Below, piece by piece: positions 1 to 12,534 of a stretch of 64,000 bases of DNA. The position numbers and the translations under genes are program-made. Under the pieces are notes generated by a model. It did not search any database, was not told where the DNA came from, and saw only the letters and a list, made by a program, of their open reading frames with translations. Source of the stretch: Toxoplasma gondii ME49 (lineage: Eukaryota > Apicomplexa > Conoidasida > Eucoccidiorida > Sarcocystidae); NCBI RefSeq assembly GCF_000006565.2, contig NC_031476.1, forward strand, positions 379,458-443,457, written 5' to 3'. Each line of letters starts with the position of its first letter. Position 1 is the stretch's first letter.

Positions 1-1436
1 TCCACGCTAACTGGTTCCGCATTTGCCGGGTGATCTTACAGTTTCCTGTTCTCTTCCCTGGCTTACTCCTGTGGTGTCGCAGACCTGACCAGCGTCTCAG
101 GTCAGAACCCTTCAACTTGTCTCTGTGTGCGTCAGTTCATAACGGACACAACCGAACATGCGACAAACCAGAAATATTAGGAGCGCGAGAGAGGCAGCAC
201 AGCAATCAAACACGAGTTTCCACGTTCACGCACTGCTGTATCGCATCCTCCCTGCGTCGTCGAGAAATGACAATGAGTGTTACCCCGTGATTGAAAGAGC
301 TCTCCATTGTCAAGGTCTCCACTCAGACACCGAGCGCATGCACTCAGAAAGGACGCTACGTCCAGCGAACCGTGTGACGGAGAACGCAGTGATTTTCGTT
401 GTTCGCCGAAAGTTCCGTGTTTGTCGCTCTCTGGAACACAACCAGGAAGCTCTGTGTCATTTTCTGCTTTCGCGTTCACTTCCGTGAGTTTTCAGCGACC
501 AAGTGGGTTTCTTCTGTAGCAAGGGCACTTTCGGAGTAAATCCTGTTGCGTCTGCATGTACGAGGTTTTAATGTCGTGCCAAAGATTCCAGATAACCCGG
601 ATTGTCCTTGTTATATTAATACACGGCGTCTAGTTGGATCGAGTTCTGCAGTCATCATCTTAACTATGCTGACACACTGAAACTTGGATCCGGCGAACAG
701 AAACCTTCGAGGTCTACAAGGGTGTCTCGGTCGCAGAGATGACTGGAAAATGGAGACACCCACACTTTGTGCTCGAAAGCGAACGACCGTCGGTTCCATC
801 CAAAATGCGCTAGACGGTCTCTGAACACATTCGATATTGCCTTTCCTGTGGCTCTGTTGCCAACGAAATAATGCTTTTAACACCGCAGAATGCGCTGGAC
901 TGCCTGACCCGCTTAGACGCTCGCTTTGCCTCTATATCCTTGAACAAAGCCTAGCCATATTCGAGCCTTTGAAACCGAATGGTGGCGCTGACGATTGCGC
1001 CAGAAAAACAGAAACAGCACGAACGCAAACGGGGAAGAAAATCTCTCCATCGTCAGCTCTTGAGAAGGGCCGAGACTTGAAGAAGCCGGGAGAGTGTGCG
1101 AGGCAGATGCAGAGAACAGACTCTGTGGCGAGGTACAAGAACATACCGAGAAAACAGAGGAGGGAGAGAGAGAGAAAGACGCGCATGTACAGGCGGCGAC
1201 GGCAGCAGAGAAATAGTCAACTGCGTGCTTTCCTTGCAGGACAACGAAGCGTTCTGTCTTAGGTCAAAGCGTCTCGGCAACGGGTGAAAAAAGCCACCAG
1301 GTGTCATTCGAGTCCCCCATGCCTTCGTCCCCTGCGTCGCTCCTTCGATCCCACGGTCCTCTTCAGTGCCATAAGCTGAGAATCGTTCAGAGTCTCCTCT
1401 TCCTCTTGAGAGTGTTTCTCCACCTTCACACCCTCC
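1..1436. other. Non-coding: ATG7 3' flank
   Basis: No convincing coding exon is seen in either strand. The interval lies downstream of the ATG7 stop codon (ATG7 is on the minus strand), so its right part is probably ATG7 3' UTR. Short open frames here lack conserved motifs and overlap each other on both strands. A purine-rich stretch (about 1130-1220) is the only compositional feature. Confidence 0.5.
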
Positions 1437-4400
1437 TCACTTGGTCTCTGCTGCATCCTCTTCCTTGTCCGAGCCTTCTTCTTTCTCTGTTTCTTCTTCA
1501 TCGCTGAGGCAGATGACGTCAGCGTCCTCGCCCCGCGCCTCAATTTGTCTCTGCATGTCTTCCAGACCAGAGTATTTCTCGAGCACGGACGAACTGGCAA
1601 TCACTTCCTGCAGAAACTGGAGACGATTCGCGCGGTACCTTGCGAGAATGGCGTCCGAGCAACAGACGCACTGAGGGCTTCTCTCCGACACCAAAGACAA
1701 CATCCGGAAGCCTACAGTCAAGAACATCACAAAGGCGAGTCGCTTATTAGATGCGCGCCAGCGTTTCGACGGCCGACGGCACTGAACGTAGATCCTTGTC
1801 CTGTAAAACACAATCGCGAATGGGAGGGAGAAACTGCAGAACTTGCACTCATCTAGCAGCACACCTCTCCGAGTTCGACTGCGCTTTCCCTGAACAATGA
1901 AAATCCAGAATCTGAAGGGTCTCCGGATCAACAGCCATCAAAAAACGCGTTTTAAGAGAACGTGCAAAGTGCTCTGTCCCGCTCGCAACCCTGCAAATCT
2001 CGGCAACGCGCAAGCTGTTGTACTTCATCAGCGGACACTGCCGACACTGCACTGTCAAACTCGAGCACCTGATCCTTGTCGGAAGAAGTAAAGAAGTCAA
2101 AAAGAACAGCGACCCTCCTGGTCTGATCCTCGGCACGAGGCGCGTCAGGTCGCGACGAGGAACTCGACAGCACTCCTACTTTTCTCCTTGAACGACAGCA
2201 ACACTCGACTTCAGAAACCTTGAGAAACTCGCACAGAACCTCGTTTCAGAAAATTAATATCATGTCTTCCGTCTTTGTGGTTGATGCTCCGCTGTCCAGA
2301 ACGGACCGAGCGAACCTTTGATCGCCTAACAGCTCCTCCTGCACTCCGTCGACTCTCTCGCACTCGCATGCGAAGTCACATGCAAACTCGCACGCAGAGA
2401 ATGCAAACCCAACCGCATGCAGACACGCAACGCCTTACTCGAGAAATAGCCTCGCACAGTGTGAGGCGTGGCTCCCATGCAGGAAAAGCCATCCGCCTGT
2501 CTCTTTGCTTCGCTTGGTCTTGTCTCCTTGCCCTGCCTTGCTCCGCCTACTCTTGACGTAGACGACCCAGCATCAGCGGCAGCCACCGAAGAAGAGGAAG
2601 AAGACTGGGAGGACGAAGAAAGAAAGGAAGAAGAATGAGAAGACGCGAGAGGATCAGATGGAATATGAGGCGCTGCAAAGCCCTGGGGGTGTTGGGTCAA
2701 CGCAGCGAGAAGCTCGACAGCGACGCTGCATGCTAAGCAGCTGATGCCTGGTCGCGTCACGGTGCACTGCTGGTCGAGGGATCTGAGGATAGAGAAAAAA
2801 AGGAGATCGCGTGGAAGCACAGCAGTGTTGTCGACTCCCTTTTACATAGTGCACAAGTTACAGACCTTGAAAGCAGAGAGAACAGAGAAAGATGCAGATA
2901 ATGTGAACGTGAGCACGACGCGGGAACACAGACACGAACATCCTCCAGGGGGTGCCTCCAGCGAGACCGAGTTGTGTACGGAAACAACCGCAAGTGGCGT
3001 CCCCTCTTCTCTTTCTCCTCCTTTCGTTTTGCATGCAGGGCTTCTTTCGCGGTCGTCTGTTGTGCGTCTTCTCTTCCGTGGTCTCTCGCAGCTCGTCGCC
3101 ACTCTCTTCTGCACCCTTGTCTTTCTTTTTTTCTCCTCTTCTTCGTCTTCTTTTCTCTCAAACTCTCTCCCTCGCTTCCGCGTCGCCCTCCCGTGGTTTT
3201 CATACGGACTCGCGTGAAAGATTTTGTTTCCGCTCTCTTCCGTCGCTTGCCTGTTGCTCATAGAGTCCGCTGGAGCTGAGATAGCGTTGCAGAAATAGCA
3301 ACCTAACTCGTTACCTCCACATCCCTGTCGCATGACCACCATGGAATCGAAGCCGAGCCCAACTGCCATCCCCAGAGGCGCTCCCCGTCTCGCCTCGAGC
3401 GACCTGAGGTTCCAAACGTTTCAAGACATGCACAGATACGAGAGAACACCGAAATGCCAAGCGGCCTTCGAAATCGAGAAACACCAAAAACTTCAGAGCT
3501 CAAACCGACGGCTCATCCCCAGAAAAAAGAAACACAAACATACACACACACACAAACATACATCTGTCCAGAGTGACAGACGCTCCAAACTTCACCCGCG
3601 TATATAGCCATGAAAACAAGACTCCGGATACTCGAAAGACGCATCGCCATCGGGATATAACCCGATGTATATACATATACATATATACACATATATATGA
3701 ATACGTATGAATATACTTGACGCAGGGGGGTATGTGTGTTGAATGTGATTGTGCATGACCACTGGACGCCTCACTTGTCGGCAACGAGAAGCGAAGGGAG
3801 CCAGCGCGACTCTTTCGAGTCTGTCAGCATCATGACGACATCGTGTTCGTCGATCAAAGAGGAAAGGAGATCATGCGCCTCTTCCAGACTCCGCCTGCCA
3901 GGCAGCGCAGCTTCGTCCCCGAAGCGTGGATGTCCTGACGAAAGTCACCATTCACCGCGAAGTCTGAAAGTCGTAGTTTGCGCCTTTCATTTCAAAAAAC
4001 AACATGCCCTTCTCTCGACCTTCCTCTGTGTCTTCTTCTTCTCGCTCTGTGCCGAAGTTTAGAAACGACTCTGTCCTTCTTCCGCTGCAAGCATATATGT
4101 CTAGCTCTATCGCGTTCTGCGCCTTTGTTTCCAACGTCTCTTCCTCTCTTCATGCGCAACATCTACACGAACGGTGCATTCCTTTTTCTTTCTCCCTGGA
4201 ATATGCATTTTGAGAGACATCTGGCTGCTTCAGCGTCAGCGTGGAGGAAAGGAGACACCCCACAGAGAGAACAACAGAGTCACGCCCGTTTACAGCGACG
4301 AACGTTTCTCCTGATCCGCACCGTTACGGAGCTCCTCCAAACACATTAGGTCCTTTTCTGTGGCAACCTCTCGTTGCCCCGAAATGCTTTTTCTTTTCCC

Positions 4401-7400
4401 TTTTCTGTCTGAACATCGTCTTTAGGCACCTGGCATGGGGATTTCCAGGTCGACGCCGCGACACCGCAAATCTGGTCGGATGGCCAAGAGGCGCCGGCAG
4501 GCTGCGTCGACTTTTTTCACCCCTCCGCTGTTTCCAGCTTCTGTTCCCTGAAACCACAACGCAACACGAGAAGAAAGAAGGACTTTGCGTCTTGCGCGTC
4601 CACGTTCTCTAGAGGGCCTTTTCTCCGCAGTGTAGACATTCTGAGTTCGACTGCTGGTCTAGATCTTGAAGGGGTCGCTGTACCGCATCCGAGTCCGACT
4701 GCGCTTGGCATGGCCGCCGCGGCCTGTGTGTGAAGGTCACTCTTTTCCAGCGTCTACCTAAACACCCGACGCGGGGGGTGTACCAGCTGCGAGAACAGGC
4801 CTCCTGTCTCTCTGCGTCTCCCAAATCAGCGAGGCCTCTAGCCGGCGCTGTCTGTCTACAGACTGCTGAGAACGCTGATACACACACTCAAGGAAGCCTT
4901 CAGGTTGTCTCTCGAGACAACGCGCGGAGAGGACAGGCCCTGGGGGTTTGGAAGCCCCGAACAGCCTCCGGAAGAAGAAACGCGTGAGGAGACAAAAGAG
5001 TCGATAAACAAGAGGAACTCCTTCAGCGAGCTCAGCGACGCGAGGGAAGAAAGGTCGCGCGCCTCGAGGGCCACAAGACAAAAGAAAGCTACTACAAGAC
5101 AGGGAGGACAAGAAGCAGGGATGGATGAGGAACGAGAGAGCAGAAACGACTCGCGGACGATCCATGAGAGGCGTTGCACACAATCTAGACGCCTTCTGGC
5201 TCTCAAATGTAAAAATAACAATCCTTTTGCGTATCGGCTTTTCCTCCTCTCTTGGTCACAGCCTCCAGAGAGTGCAGATCAATGTAAAAACCGAGATCTC
5301 TCTGAATGTGGAACAGGCATGAGATGCCTCAAAAACCACAAGACAAACACGCACGCAGAAATAGCCTTTCTGGAGGTTAAGGCCAGTTTCGAGATATCCC
5401 ACAGCTCTGCGCGCTCGGCGAGTGCCGATACTCCAAAGGATTCAGATGAATTCGACTAGCGAAAAGCATTCGCGACTCTGTACCTGAGACACAGCGTCCT
5501 CGTAGGTGTACAGAGACTGTCGGGCTGGGTTTGAGAGCGCGACGCAGCTCGAATCCACGAAGGTAAATTCCCTGCACAGTCCGACAGGCAATGGACAGAC
5601 AGAGTAACACGACTCAGTGAGAGGAATTGAAGAAGACGCGGATGGAAAAAGAGGAGAAAAGACAAAAAGCCAGAGGGACATATGTCTCCTGTTTCACAGC
5701 TCAGCTTGGCCTTTGACGTACCTAACTCCCCAAGCAACGAGGAGACGAGCGACACCGCAGCCGAGGGTTCCAGCGCCGAGAAGAAGAACGCGAAGATCTT
5801 GAATTCGACGGGGCTCGAAAGAAGGCAAAATCCGCCAGCGAATTAGCTGTACATTGAGCTCCACTGCGTCTCGCTGAATCACTTTTCCGTCCAAGTAGCG
5901 TCGCAAAGCAACGCCAAAAACAGTGGAGGACGCAGGGGAAGACGCGACTCTGTGGGTGGCCTCCGAGGGGCTAGCCGACGAGAGGCGAAGCCAGCCAGAG
6001 ACGACGGTGGGGCAGAGACGAGTCTGACGTTCTTCCTGCAGACACGAAGGAGACCCCGCGCGGCCGCCTTCGGACTCGGGCCCACCCGCAACCTGTCGAT
6101 CCACGCCTCGGACTGGAGAAACCGAAGAGACAGAGTCAGACGAAGGAGACGAAGAACATGGAGAGGAAGACGACCACGAAGAACACAGTGGCATAGATGG
6201 ATGGAGGGGATCAGAGAGAGCTCCAACGAAAGCGCGTTGGGGAGGAATGGTGACGTGGAAAACAAGAGTTTGAAGAGACGGCGCCGCATGCGTTTTGCTG
6301 AGATGGTCGTCGGCAAAAAGGGGCACTGCCGTGGCAGAAGAAGCTGGTCGTCCGCTTTCCTTGTGAGGCATCAGAGACTCGGAAGAGGCGAGCATGCGAT
6401 GGAGCAGGAGGTCGCGGAAGGATAAGAGAGAAAGGACCTTGTTGTAGAGAGAAAACCGAACAGACAGAATAAGGAGAAGATTGCGCAGAGGCCACCCGAC
6501 AGCGTCTGGTGCGCCGCTCGGGTCTAGGTAGCAGAGATACAGTGTACATACACCCGGCGAAAGCAGAGATGCGGGGGTTCGACTCTTCGCCCAGGACGGA
6601 GAGGAACCGGAGTCGCGTCCAGGAAGATAGGACAAGAGCGCGGAGAGATGCGAGGAAGACAAGAGCAAACGAGAAGCGGACGCGTTACCGCTCTCGCACG
6701 CAGAGATGTCCGGTAAGAGTGGACCCAGAAGCTCAAGCGCCGTCAATGGAAGAAGGAGATACGGCCGCTCACTCGCTTCCTCTCTTTCTCCTTCGCTCTC
6801 GCCTCTTGCCGCCTCTTCTCTCTCCTCTCTTTTTTCGCTGTTGGCCTTTTTCAGAAGAAGAAACACGCCGCCTCGAAGCCAGAGGGCAGTTCCGGAGTCC
6901 AGAGTGTAAATACACCTTGAGAGTGACACCATTTCATCGAAAGTGAAACAGCTTTCGTCGCCATCTTGGTCGCTTCTTGTTTCTCCACTTTTATCGCCTT
7001 CTGAATGAATTCGGTTTCTTTCCTTATCTTCGCCTCGCGCTCTGTTGAGTCTGTCCTCCGTCATGGAAGGAAGAGAAGCAGGACGCGTATGAACGCCCTC
7101 TCTTTCTTCGTCGGAGGTGTCTCCCTTTTGCTCTTCTTCTCTCTTCTTTCTCGCTTCTTCTCCCCTCTCTCTCACATTCTCTCTCATCTCCTCTCCCTTC
7201 TCTCTCCTCGTCTGTCTTCGTCTTTCGTCTTTCGCTTCCGTTCCTTCGCTAGCCTCGAGAGCAGAGTTTCCTTGTGTTTCTTTGTTTCTCTCTTTTCGAC
7301 AGATCGAGCAAGACAGGACACTACGGGGGGGACGCAGCAGGGTGAAGTCTGCACCCGGCCGCACTGCCGGAAGAGCCACGGAGTAGAAGGCGACGAAGGC

Positions 7401-8582
7401 CTTCAGATCAATGAAAGTGATGAGGAGAAATCGGCACGCCAAGGCGACGGGCGGCAACGCGCTGTACATACTCTCTGCCCGCCACGGTGCGTGCAGGCTC
7501 TCGGGAGGCGCAGGAAACGCAGACGAAGACGGAGACGCAGTCGAAGACGGAGACGCAAGCGAAGAGGAAGACTGACAAGGCGCGGATGCCGGGTCCGCGG
7601 CCGGACTAACGCTCGGTTGAGGCAGCGAACATGCAGGAGGGAACTTCCAGAAAGAATCTTCGTAGACAGGAAGCTGAAGGAGGCCGAGCGAGGCCCTGCA
7701 TGCAGACGCAGTTTCCGCTTCTTCTCTGAGGCGCGTGTCTTGCCGCACCACGGAAGAAGAGGGAGGCCGAGACGAAGGAGAAGACCGAGAGCAAGAGGCA
7801 GACGGAGGACAGGCGTCTGTGGAGAGGAGTGGAGCCTGTAGAACCTGAGAGATGGCCGCCTGGCGATTGAAGGCTTTGAACTGCTCAAGAGAATTGCAGT
7901 TGTACAAGAAGCCGAGGAGAGGGACATCTCCAGTGAAACAGGGAGGAGAGGCGAACGCTGAGGAGGCGCAGGAAGAAGGGAGGACGGAACAGAGCGACGG
8001 CGAATCGAACGCTGTCTGATCCAGTCGAAGGAGCGCGGGAGAGAGAGAACCCGTCGCCGCAGAGACGGCTTTCTCTCTTCTCCACTCCTGTCCTCCCTCA
8101 GGGAGAGACTCCGCCCGACGAGGCGCTCGCACCATGCAGTGCTTCGGTGTCGAGACAGCCAACAGAGGGACCCACGGCGTCTGCAGGCGCCATTCTCGCA
8201 GTTTCTTTTCTTCCAGTTTCTGCCAAAAAGAGATATCGATGCTCAGAGTGAAAGGCTGAAATTTCAGGACAGGGCGCGCAGCTGCAGAGGAATACCACGT
8301 TGAAGACGAGACAGCAGCGGTCGACGCACACCGACTGTGAATCGAAGAACATGCGGAGACAGCAGGGGGATAGAAACAGGAGGACTCGGACGTCGACGGC
8401 TCGCGTTCGTCTCTTGGCAAAGGACTAGTCGGACATGCACGGGCGGACTCGGTGCCCGAGACTTTGCTCTTCTTGTTTTCCGTCTCTTCATCTTCTGGGC
8501 GAGAGGCCTCATGGCCGCCAAAGCCGGCAGGCGCGGCGCACTCCGCGTCGGCGTCCGGCTTGTTTTCCTTCTTAGTTTCCAT
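1437..8582 (-). CDS. ATG7: ATG7, E1-like ubiquitin-like activating enzyme
   Basis: E1-like enzyme that adenylates ATG8 (and ATG12 where present) and passes it to ATG3/ATG10. In Toxoplasma ATG8 conjugation serves the apicoplast as well as autophagy. Seven minus-strand exons: 8582-5722, 5571-5484, 4547-4430, 3934-3775, 3403-3251, 2782-2439, 1711-1437. Their lengths sum to 3999 nt and every junction keeps phase, giving 1332 residues against about 700 in human. Landmarks: ATG7 N-domain start ([16 protein letters not shown], residues ~106-121); nucleotide-binding loop GAGTLG at ~936-941; the [15 protein letters not shown] segment in exon 2; [10 protein letters not shown] in exon 3; [12 protein letters not shown] in exon 4; catalytic Cys at about residue 1133 in [12 protein letters not shown] (exon 6); acidic C-terminus [10 protein letters not shown]. 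The extra length is mainly Ser-rich and Arg/Glu-rich insertions in the N-domain. Intron 5 uses a GC donor. The start is the first ATG of the long exon 1. The family assignment is very secure; exact splice sites are inferred. Confidence 0.95.
3666..3713. repeat. (TA)n/(CATATA)n microsatellite
   Basis: Imperfect alternating TA/CATATA tract inside ATG7 intron 4, between the exons ending at 3775 and starting at 3403. Confidence 0.8.
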
Positions 8583-11500
8583 CTTCTCGTCCTGCGTTTC
8601 TTCTTTCTTCTGTGCTCTACAGCCCTGATGTCAATCTCTCGTTTTCGTTCTGTGTGTTCTGTCTCTGTGCTCGTCCCTCTCAGCGGGGGAAGAGCGGAAG
8701 CCAAGGAGACCGCGAGGGGTCCATACACTTGGAGTCATTCTTTGTGGCACCTGCATGCGCTGCAGAGGCGACTGCTTTCGTCTCTCCAACAAAGGGAGAC
8801 GCGAACGGAGTGCGAAACGAAAAAAAACTCGGAAGACATACGGAGACAGTCGAGACCTTGAAAAAAGAAGCAAAGGGAAGCAGACGCGAGGACATGAGAG
8901 ACCCGGAAAGGCGCAAGAGGAGGACAGGGGCAACGGAAGAGTGTGTGACACGGAAAGAGCGAAAGGGAGCAGGAAAACAAAATAAAGGAACGGCGAGGAA
9001 AGGATGGCCTTGACGAAAGCCGATTGTACAGTGCTTCGCGCCCCGCCGTCTCGGCAGCGACGCTCTCCAGGGTCTCTGTCTTTCTCAGAATGCAGATGGG
9101 GGAGCAAGAAAGGCGAACGAAGAGACAGAACAAGGTCAAAGTGCGACTCACACACATTTACCGCACAAAAGGACCAAAGCGACGAACAGGCGACGGGGCT
9201 TGAAGCAGGGAGGAAACGGACAGCGTCCAATTCTTCTTGGTTCCGTGGAGAGCCCAACATTCCTGCGGAAACGAGGAGCGGGGGAAGACCTCCCGTCTCG
9301 GAATAAGACGCCCGAGCTTTGCGTTTTTTTTGACAAACACTTTCGACACGCTGTGCGAAAAAAAGCGACCCCCAACGCTCTCCCGTGACCCTCCCCGGTG
9401 TTACCAGAGAGACACGCGTTGCAAGACATGGTTTCGGAAGTTCCCGGGGGTTGGCGCCAGTTCGGTTTTTGCCAAGATTCGAAACTGTCTGGTTAAAGAA
9501 CGGACAAATTCTCCTTTCTCTACACGTGCCGCGTTTCCTCGTCGTTCCGCGCTCTCGCTGCTCCTCCAGAGACACGAGTAACGCGCGAGGCAAGACGTTG
9601 CTTCCCGATGTTCGTGGGACAGAGCGGGTCGTTCGCGCTGTTTCCGCGCCAACCAACGCGAATCTTCAACAGCGTCCTTCCAGAAAAGAATATCACTTTG
9701 TGGTCGAACCACACGAATCCAATGACACCTGCCTCGTCACCCACCGTCTAGAACGCGCTTCTTCGACACAAAAAAACCGAAAAGAATGGACATACCGGTG
9801 CGGCTGACCCTTTGGGGCAGGTGGTGGACACCTGAGCTCGAGCATTCACAACTCAGTTCTGGCTAGCTGCGTCTGGCCGCTTACTCAAAGAAGCGACTTT
9901 CTCGCGTGTTTGCTGACAGGCTTGGCGGTCTGCGAAGAAATGTTCCTCACGGCTAAAGTCGCAGACTCCACTTCGTGGAGTTCACAAGCCGCAAACAGGC
10001 GGCTTACTCGTCTAACGCAGCGACTGCCAGCCGTCAAGTCGGGATCGCCGGTCTTTCAACACGGTTTCACTCTGCTTCTGAAATGCAAACAGAGAAAATG
10101 GGATCACTTGTCACGCGAAAAGCGCGCGGCACAACCAAACCTTGTGCAGAAGTGTATCATTATAAGTAGATTCTGCCCCCCTGTACGTAGGATCCGCGAT
10201 CCAGAACTGCACCGCGCAAACCGGATAAACAGACTAAACAGACCGACCAGAGTGCCTAGTATCCTGGCTCTGACTCCAGCTACGAAGAACAGTCAAGTTA
10301 ATCGGGACTGATGGACACAAAACGCAACTGGATGCTTGAGACAGCTAATAGTGTCGAATCTCGCGAACCCACAGACTTGACCGAGCCACTTGGCAATGAA
10401 CACTCACAGATGCGGCCGTCGTGGAACGCGAGCCGGAGTCGGCGGCAACTCGTACTTTTTCACAGGGCAGTGTGTCTGATTCGATATTGTCACTGATGTT
10501 GAAAGGAGTTCGGTTGCTTTAGTCTGTTGGTGTCTCTGCGCCTCCAGCCTGTCAAGGAAACGCTAGTTCAGACCCCACAGCCAGAACCATGAGCGCGCGA
10601 TCCCAAGAATTGCGCGCTTCTCTCTGCCACCCACAGCTCCAACAGAGACGAAAAAAGAGTTGTCCAGACTTTTGAGAGTCTGGTGGCCTCCAATAGCAAT
10701 ACGAGAACAAACTCGTGCATGGCGTTTCAGCGTGCTAGTTGCGGTGGAGAAAGAAATGCGCGTTCGTACCAGACGAATGCAATCCTGGAACTACCGCGGA
10801 CAACCCGCACTCGACCTAGTCGTGAAGTCGAAATGCTTGTTTCTGTGAGACCTGGATGCACGCCAAGCTGTCCGAAGAGACGCAAGAAGGCAGTCGACTA
10901 AACGGTGCTTTTCAATGGGCAGCAAGATTGTAAAAGGATTGAAGAGCCGCCGCCCCCTCGGGGGACCCACATACGAGGGGATGTGTCAGGGCATTAAAAA
11001 ACAGTCTGCCACGTTTTGAATTTCAGACTGTTCTGACCAGAGCACGTGCAAAACTCTTGGGTTCTCTTTATATCCTTGGCTTCTGCGTCCCCCCCGTGAG
11101 GGGTTATTAAAAACGTTCCCCGGTCTCTCCCGAAGATGCCTATGCGAAACTCAACAGCACGCCGTAACTCCGCGATCGGAAGGGGCTTCTGGAGGAGATG
11201 AATGGCCCAGTGACTTCGAGAAAAAGTATTTCTATGTGGACCGACGTCTACCTGCCAAGGCATCGCTTCTACTAAAGGCAAAGTTGAGGAGTGCGCGAAA
11301 GAATCGGGGCACAAGCAACCGCGTGAGTTACTTCCCTCAAAACTTTAAGAACGGTAAGGCCTACTGGATAGTCCTGTTTCTGCTGGTTTGTCTGAAAGGA
11401 AAAACTCCGGCAACTGGGACCGCATACGAGCGGTATGAAGCACCGCCGAAAATGGAGCAGCGGCAAGAGGCCGTATCGCAGTTCTGTGCATGCACGCTCC

Positions 11501-12534
11501 GGCTGTGCAAGGCCTTTCCAAAGTCTGTTTCTCTAACCAAATCGGCTTGAATGTGACCGACAGCCATCTAAAAAAACATACACTCCGACGCAGACTAGGC
11601 AGCGCCACCGCCGACAAGAAATCGGAGTTTATTTGCATGCACGGCTACCTCTACTTTTATTACTCGACGTAGCTCACACACTGGACACAACAGTGTAAAG
11701 ATCGGCACGGGAGACACAGACGCACATGCACGGCTGTATACGCGCGTAGAGTCGAGTGAGTTAGCGGCTCAACCTTTCCCAAGCATGTGAAGCCTACGTT
11801 TTCCATGGAATCTATCCGGAGGAAAGAGGTTCCGCAAGACTCCTCCTGTGAAAACTACGGGAAATGCGAACCTAAAAATCGGCATCTTTGTACTTTCGTT
11901 CCGCGACTATTGTCTCTGCCCTCTGGGTCTGCATGCCGAGACTCTCGAGAGAAACGTTCACATAAATTGAGAGCTTTACCTCTCGACCTGCGGAAATCTT
12001 TCCCCGCACCGCAGAACACCCGCTGACAACGTGCTTCTGTACAGAGGACAAACAGAAAGCGACGGTCAAGCGCCCTCCCGAGTGTCTCTGCGTTCCAATC
12101 TCACTTCGGAACGTCGAGAGAAAATGAGAAAAGACGATTGAGCGAAACCTCGCTGCTTCCTGTCCCTCTCTGCTCTCGCAAGGCGACCGCGCTTCTTGTT
12201 CGAGTCTCGTCTGCGTCTCCACCACTCTCGTCGTCGGCCTGTTTTTCTCAGACCGCTCCATTGGCTCGTTTCGTCTCTTGTTCGCAAGCCACAGGCGCGA
12301 GGCACCCTGCGATTTGAGAGGGAGAAAAGGAATGATCTTGTCACGGCTGTCTCCCAGCTTCACATCTCACACAACGAATGCAGCAACCGGCCAAACTCAA
12401 CAGAGGCCTTCAAGATCGAGTCCACTCAGCCAATCCGCAGTACATGCTCCCCAGAAAAAGGCAGCCTATGTAGACCGAGTGATCCCATTTCAGAATGTAC
12501 TGAAAAAACATTATTCGCAAACCTCCTACGTAAC
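8583..12534. other. Intergenic: ATG7 5' flank and OTU 3' flank
   Basis: Both neighbours are on the minus strand, so this interval should hold the ATG7 promoter and leader (left end) and the OTU-gene 3' UTR (right end). A minus-strand open frame at 8631-9656 runs into the ATG7 leader but shows no conserved motif and has heavy Arg/Ser bias. A short inverted repeat (CCCCTCG...CGAGGGG) occurs near 10950-10985. No RNA gene was recognised. Confidence 0.5.
8752..8758. promoter_or_regulatory. TGCATGC motif upstream of ATG7
   Basis: TGCATGC lies about 170 bp upstream of the ATG7 start codon. This heptamer is a known over-represented promoter element in Toxoplasma and other apicomplexans, thought to be bound by an AP2 factor. 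Function here is inferred from position only. Confidence 0.35.

Noticed and set aside
6580..6605. tRNA T-arm-like GGGGGTTCGACTC
   Set aside because: No matching acceptor or anticodon arms; lies inside ATG7 coding sequence.
7005..7841. Long plus-strand open frame opposite ATG7 exon 1
   Set aside because: Arg/Ser-dominated translation that mirrors the ATG7 coding strand; a shadow of GC-rich, low-complexity coding sequence.
8631..9656. 341-codon minus-strand open frame upstream of ATG7
   Set aside because: No conserved motif, erratic composition, overlaps the ATG7 leader; probably UTR or promoter.
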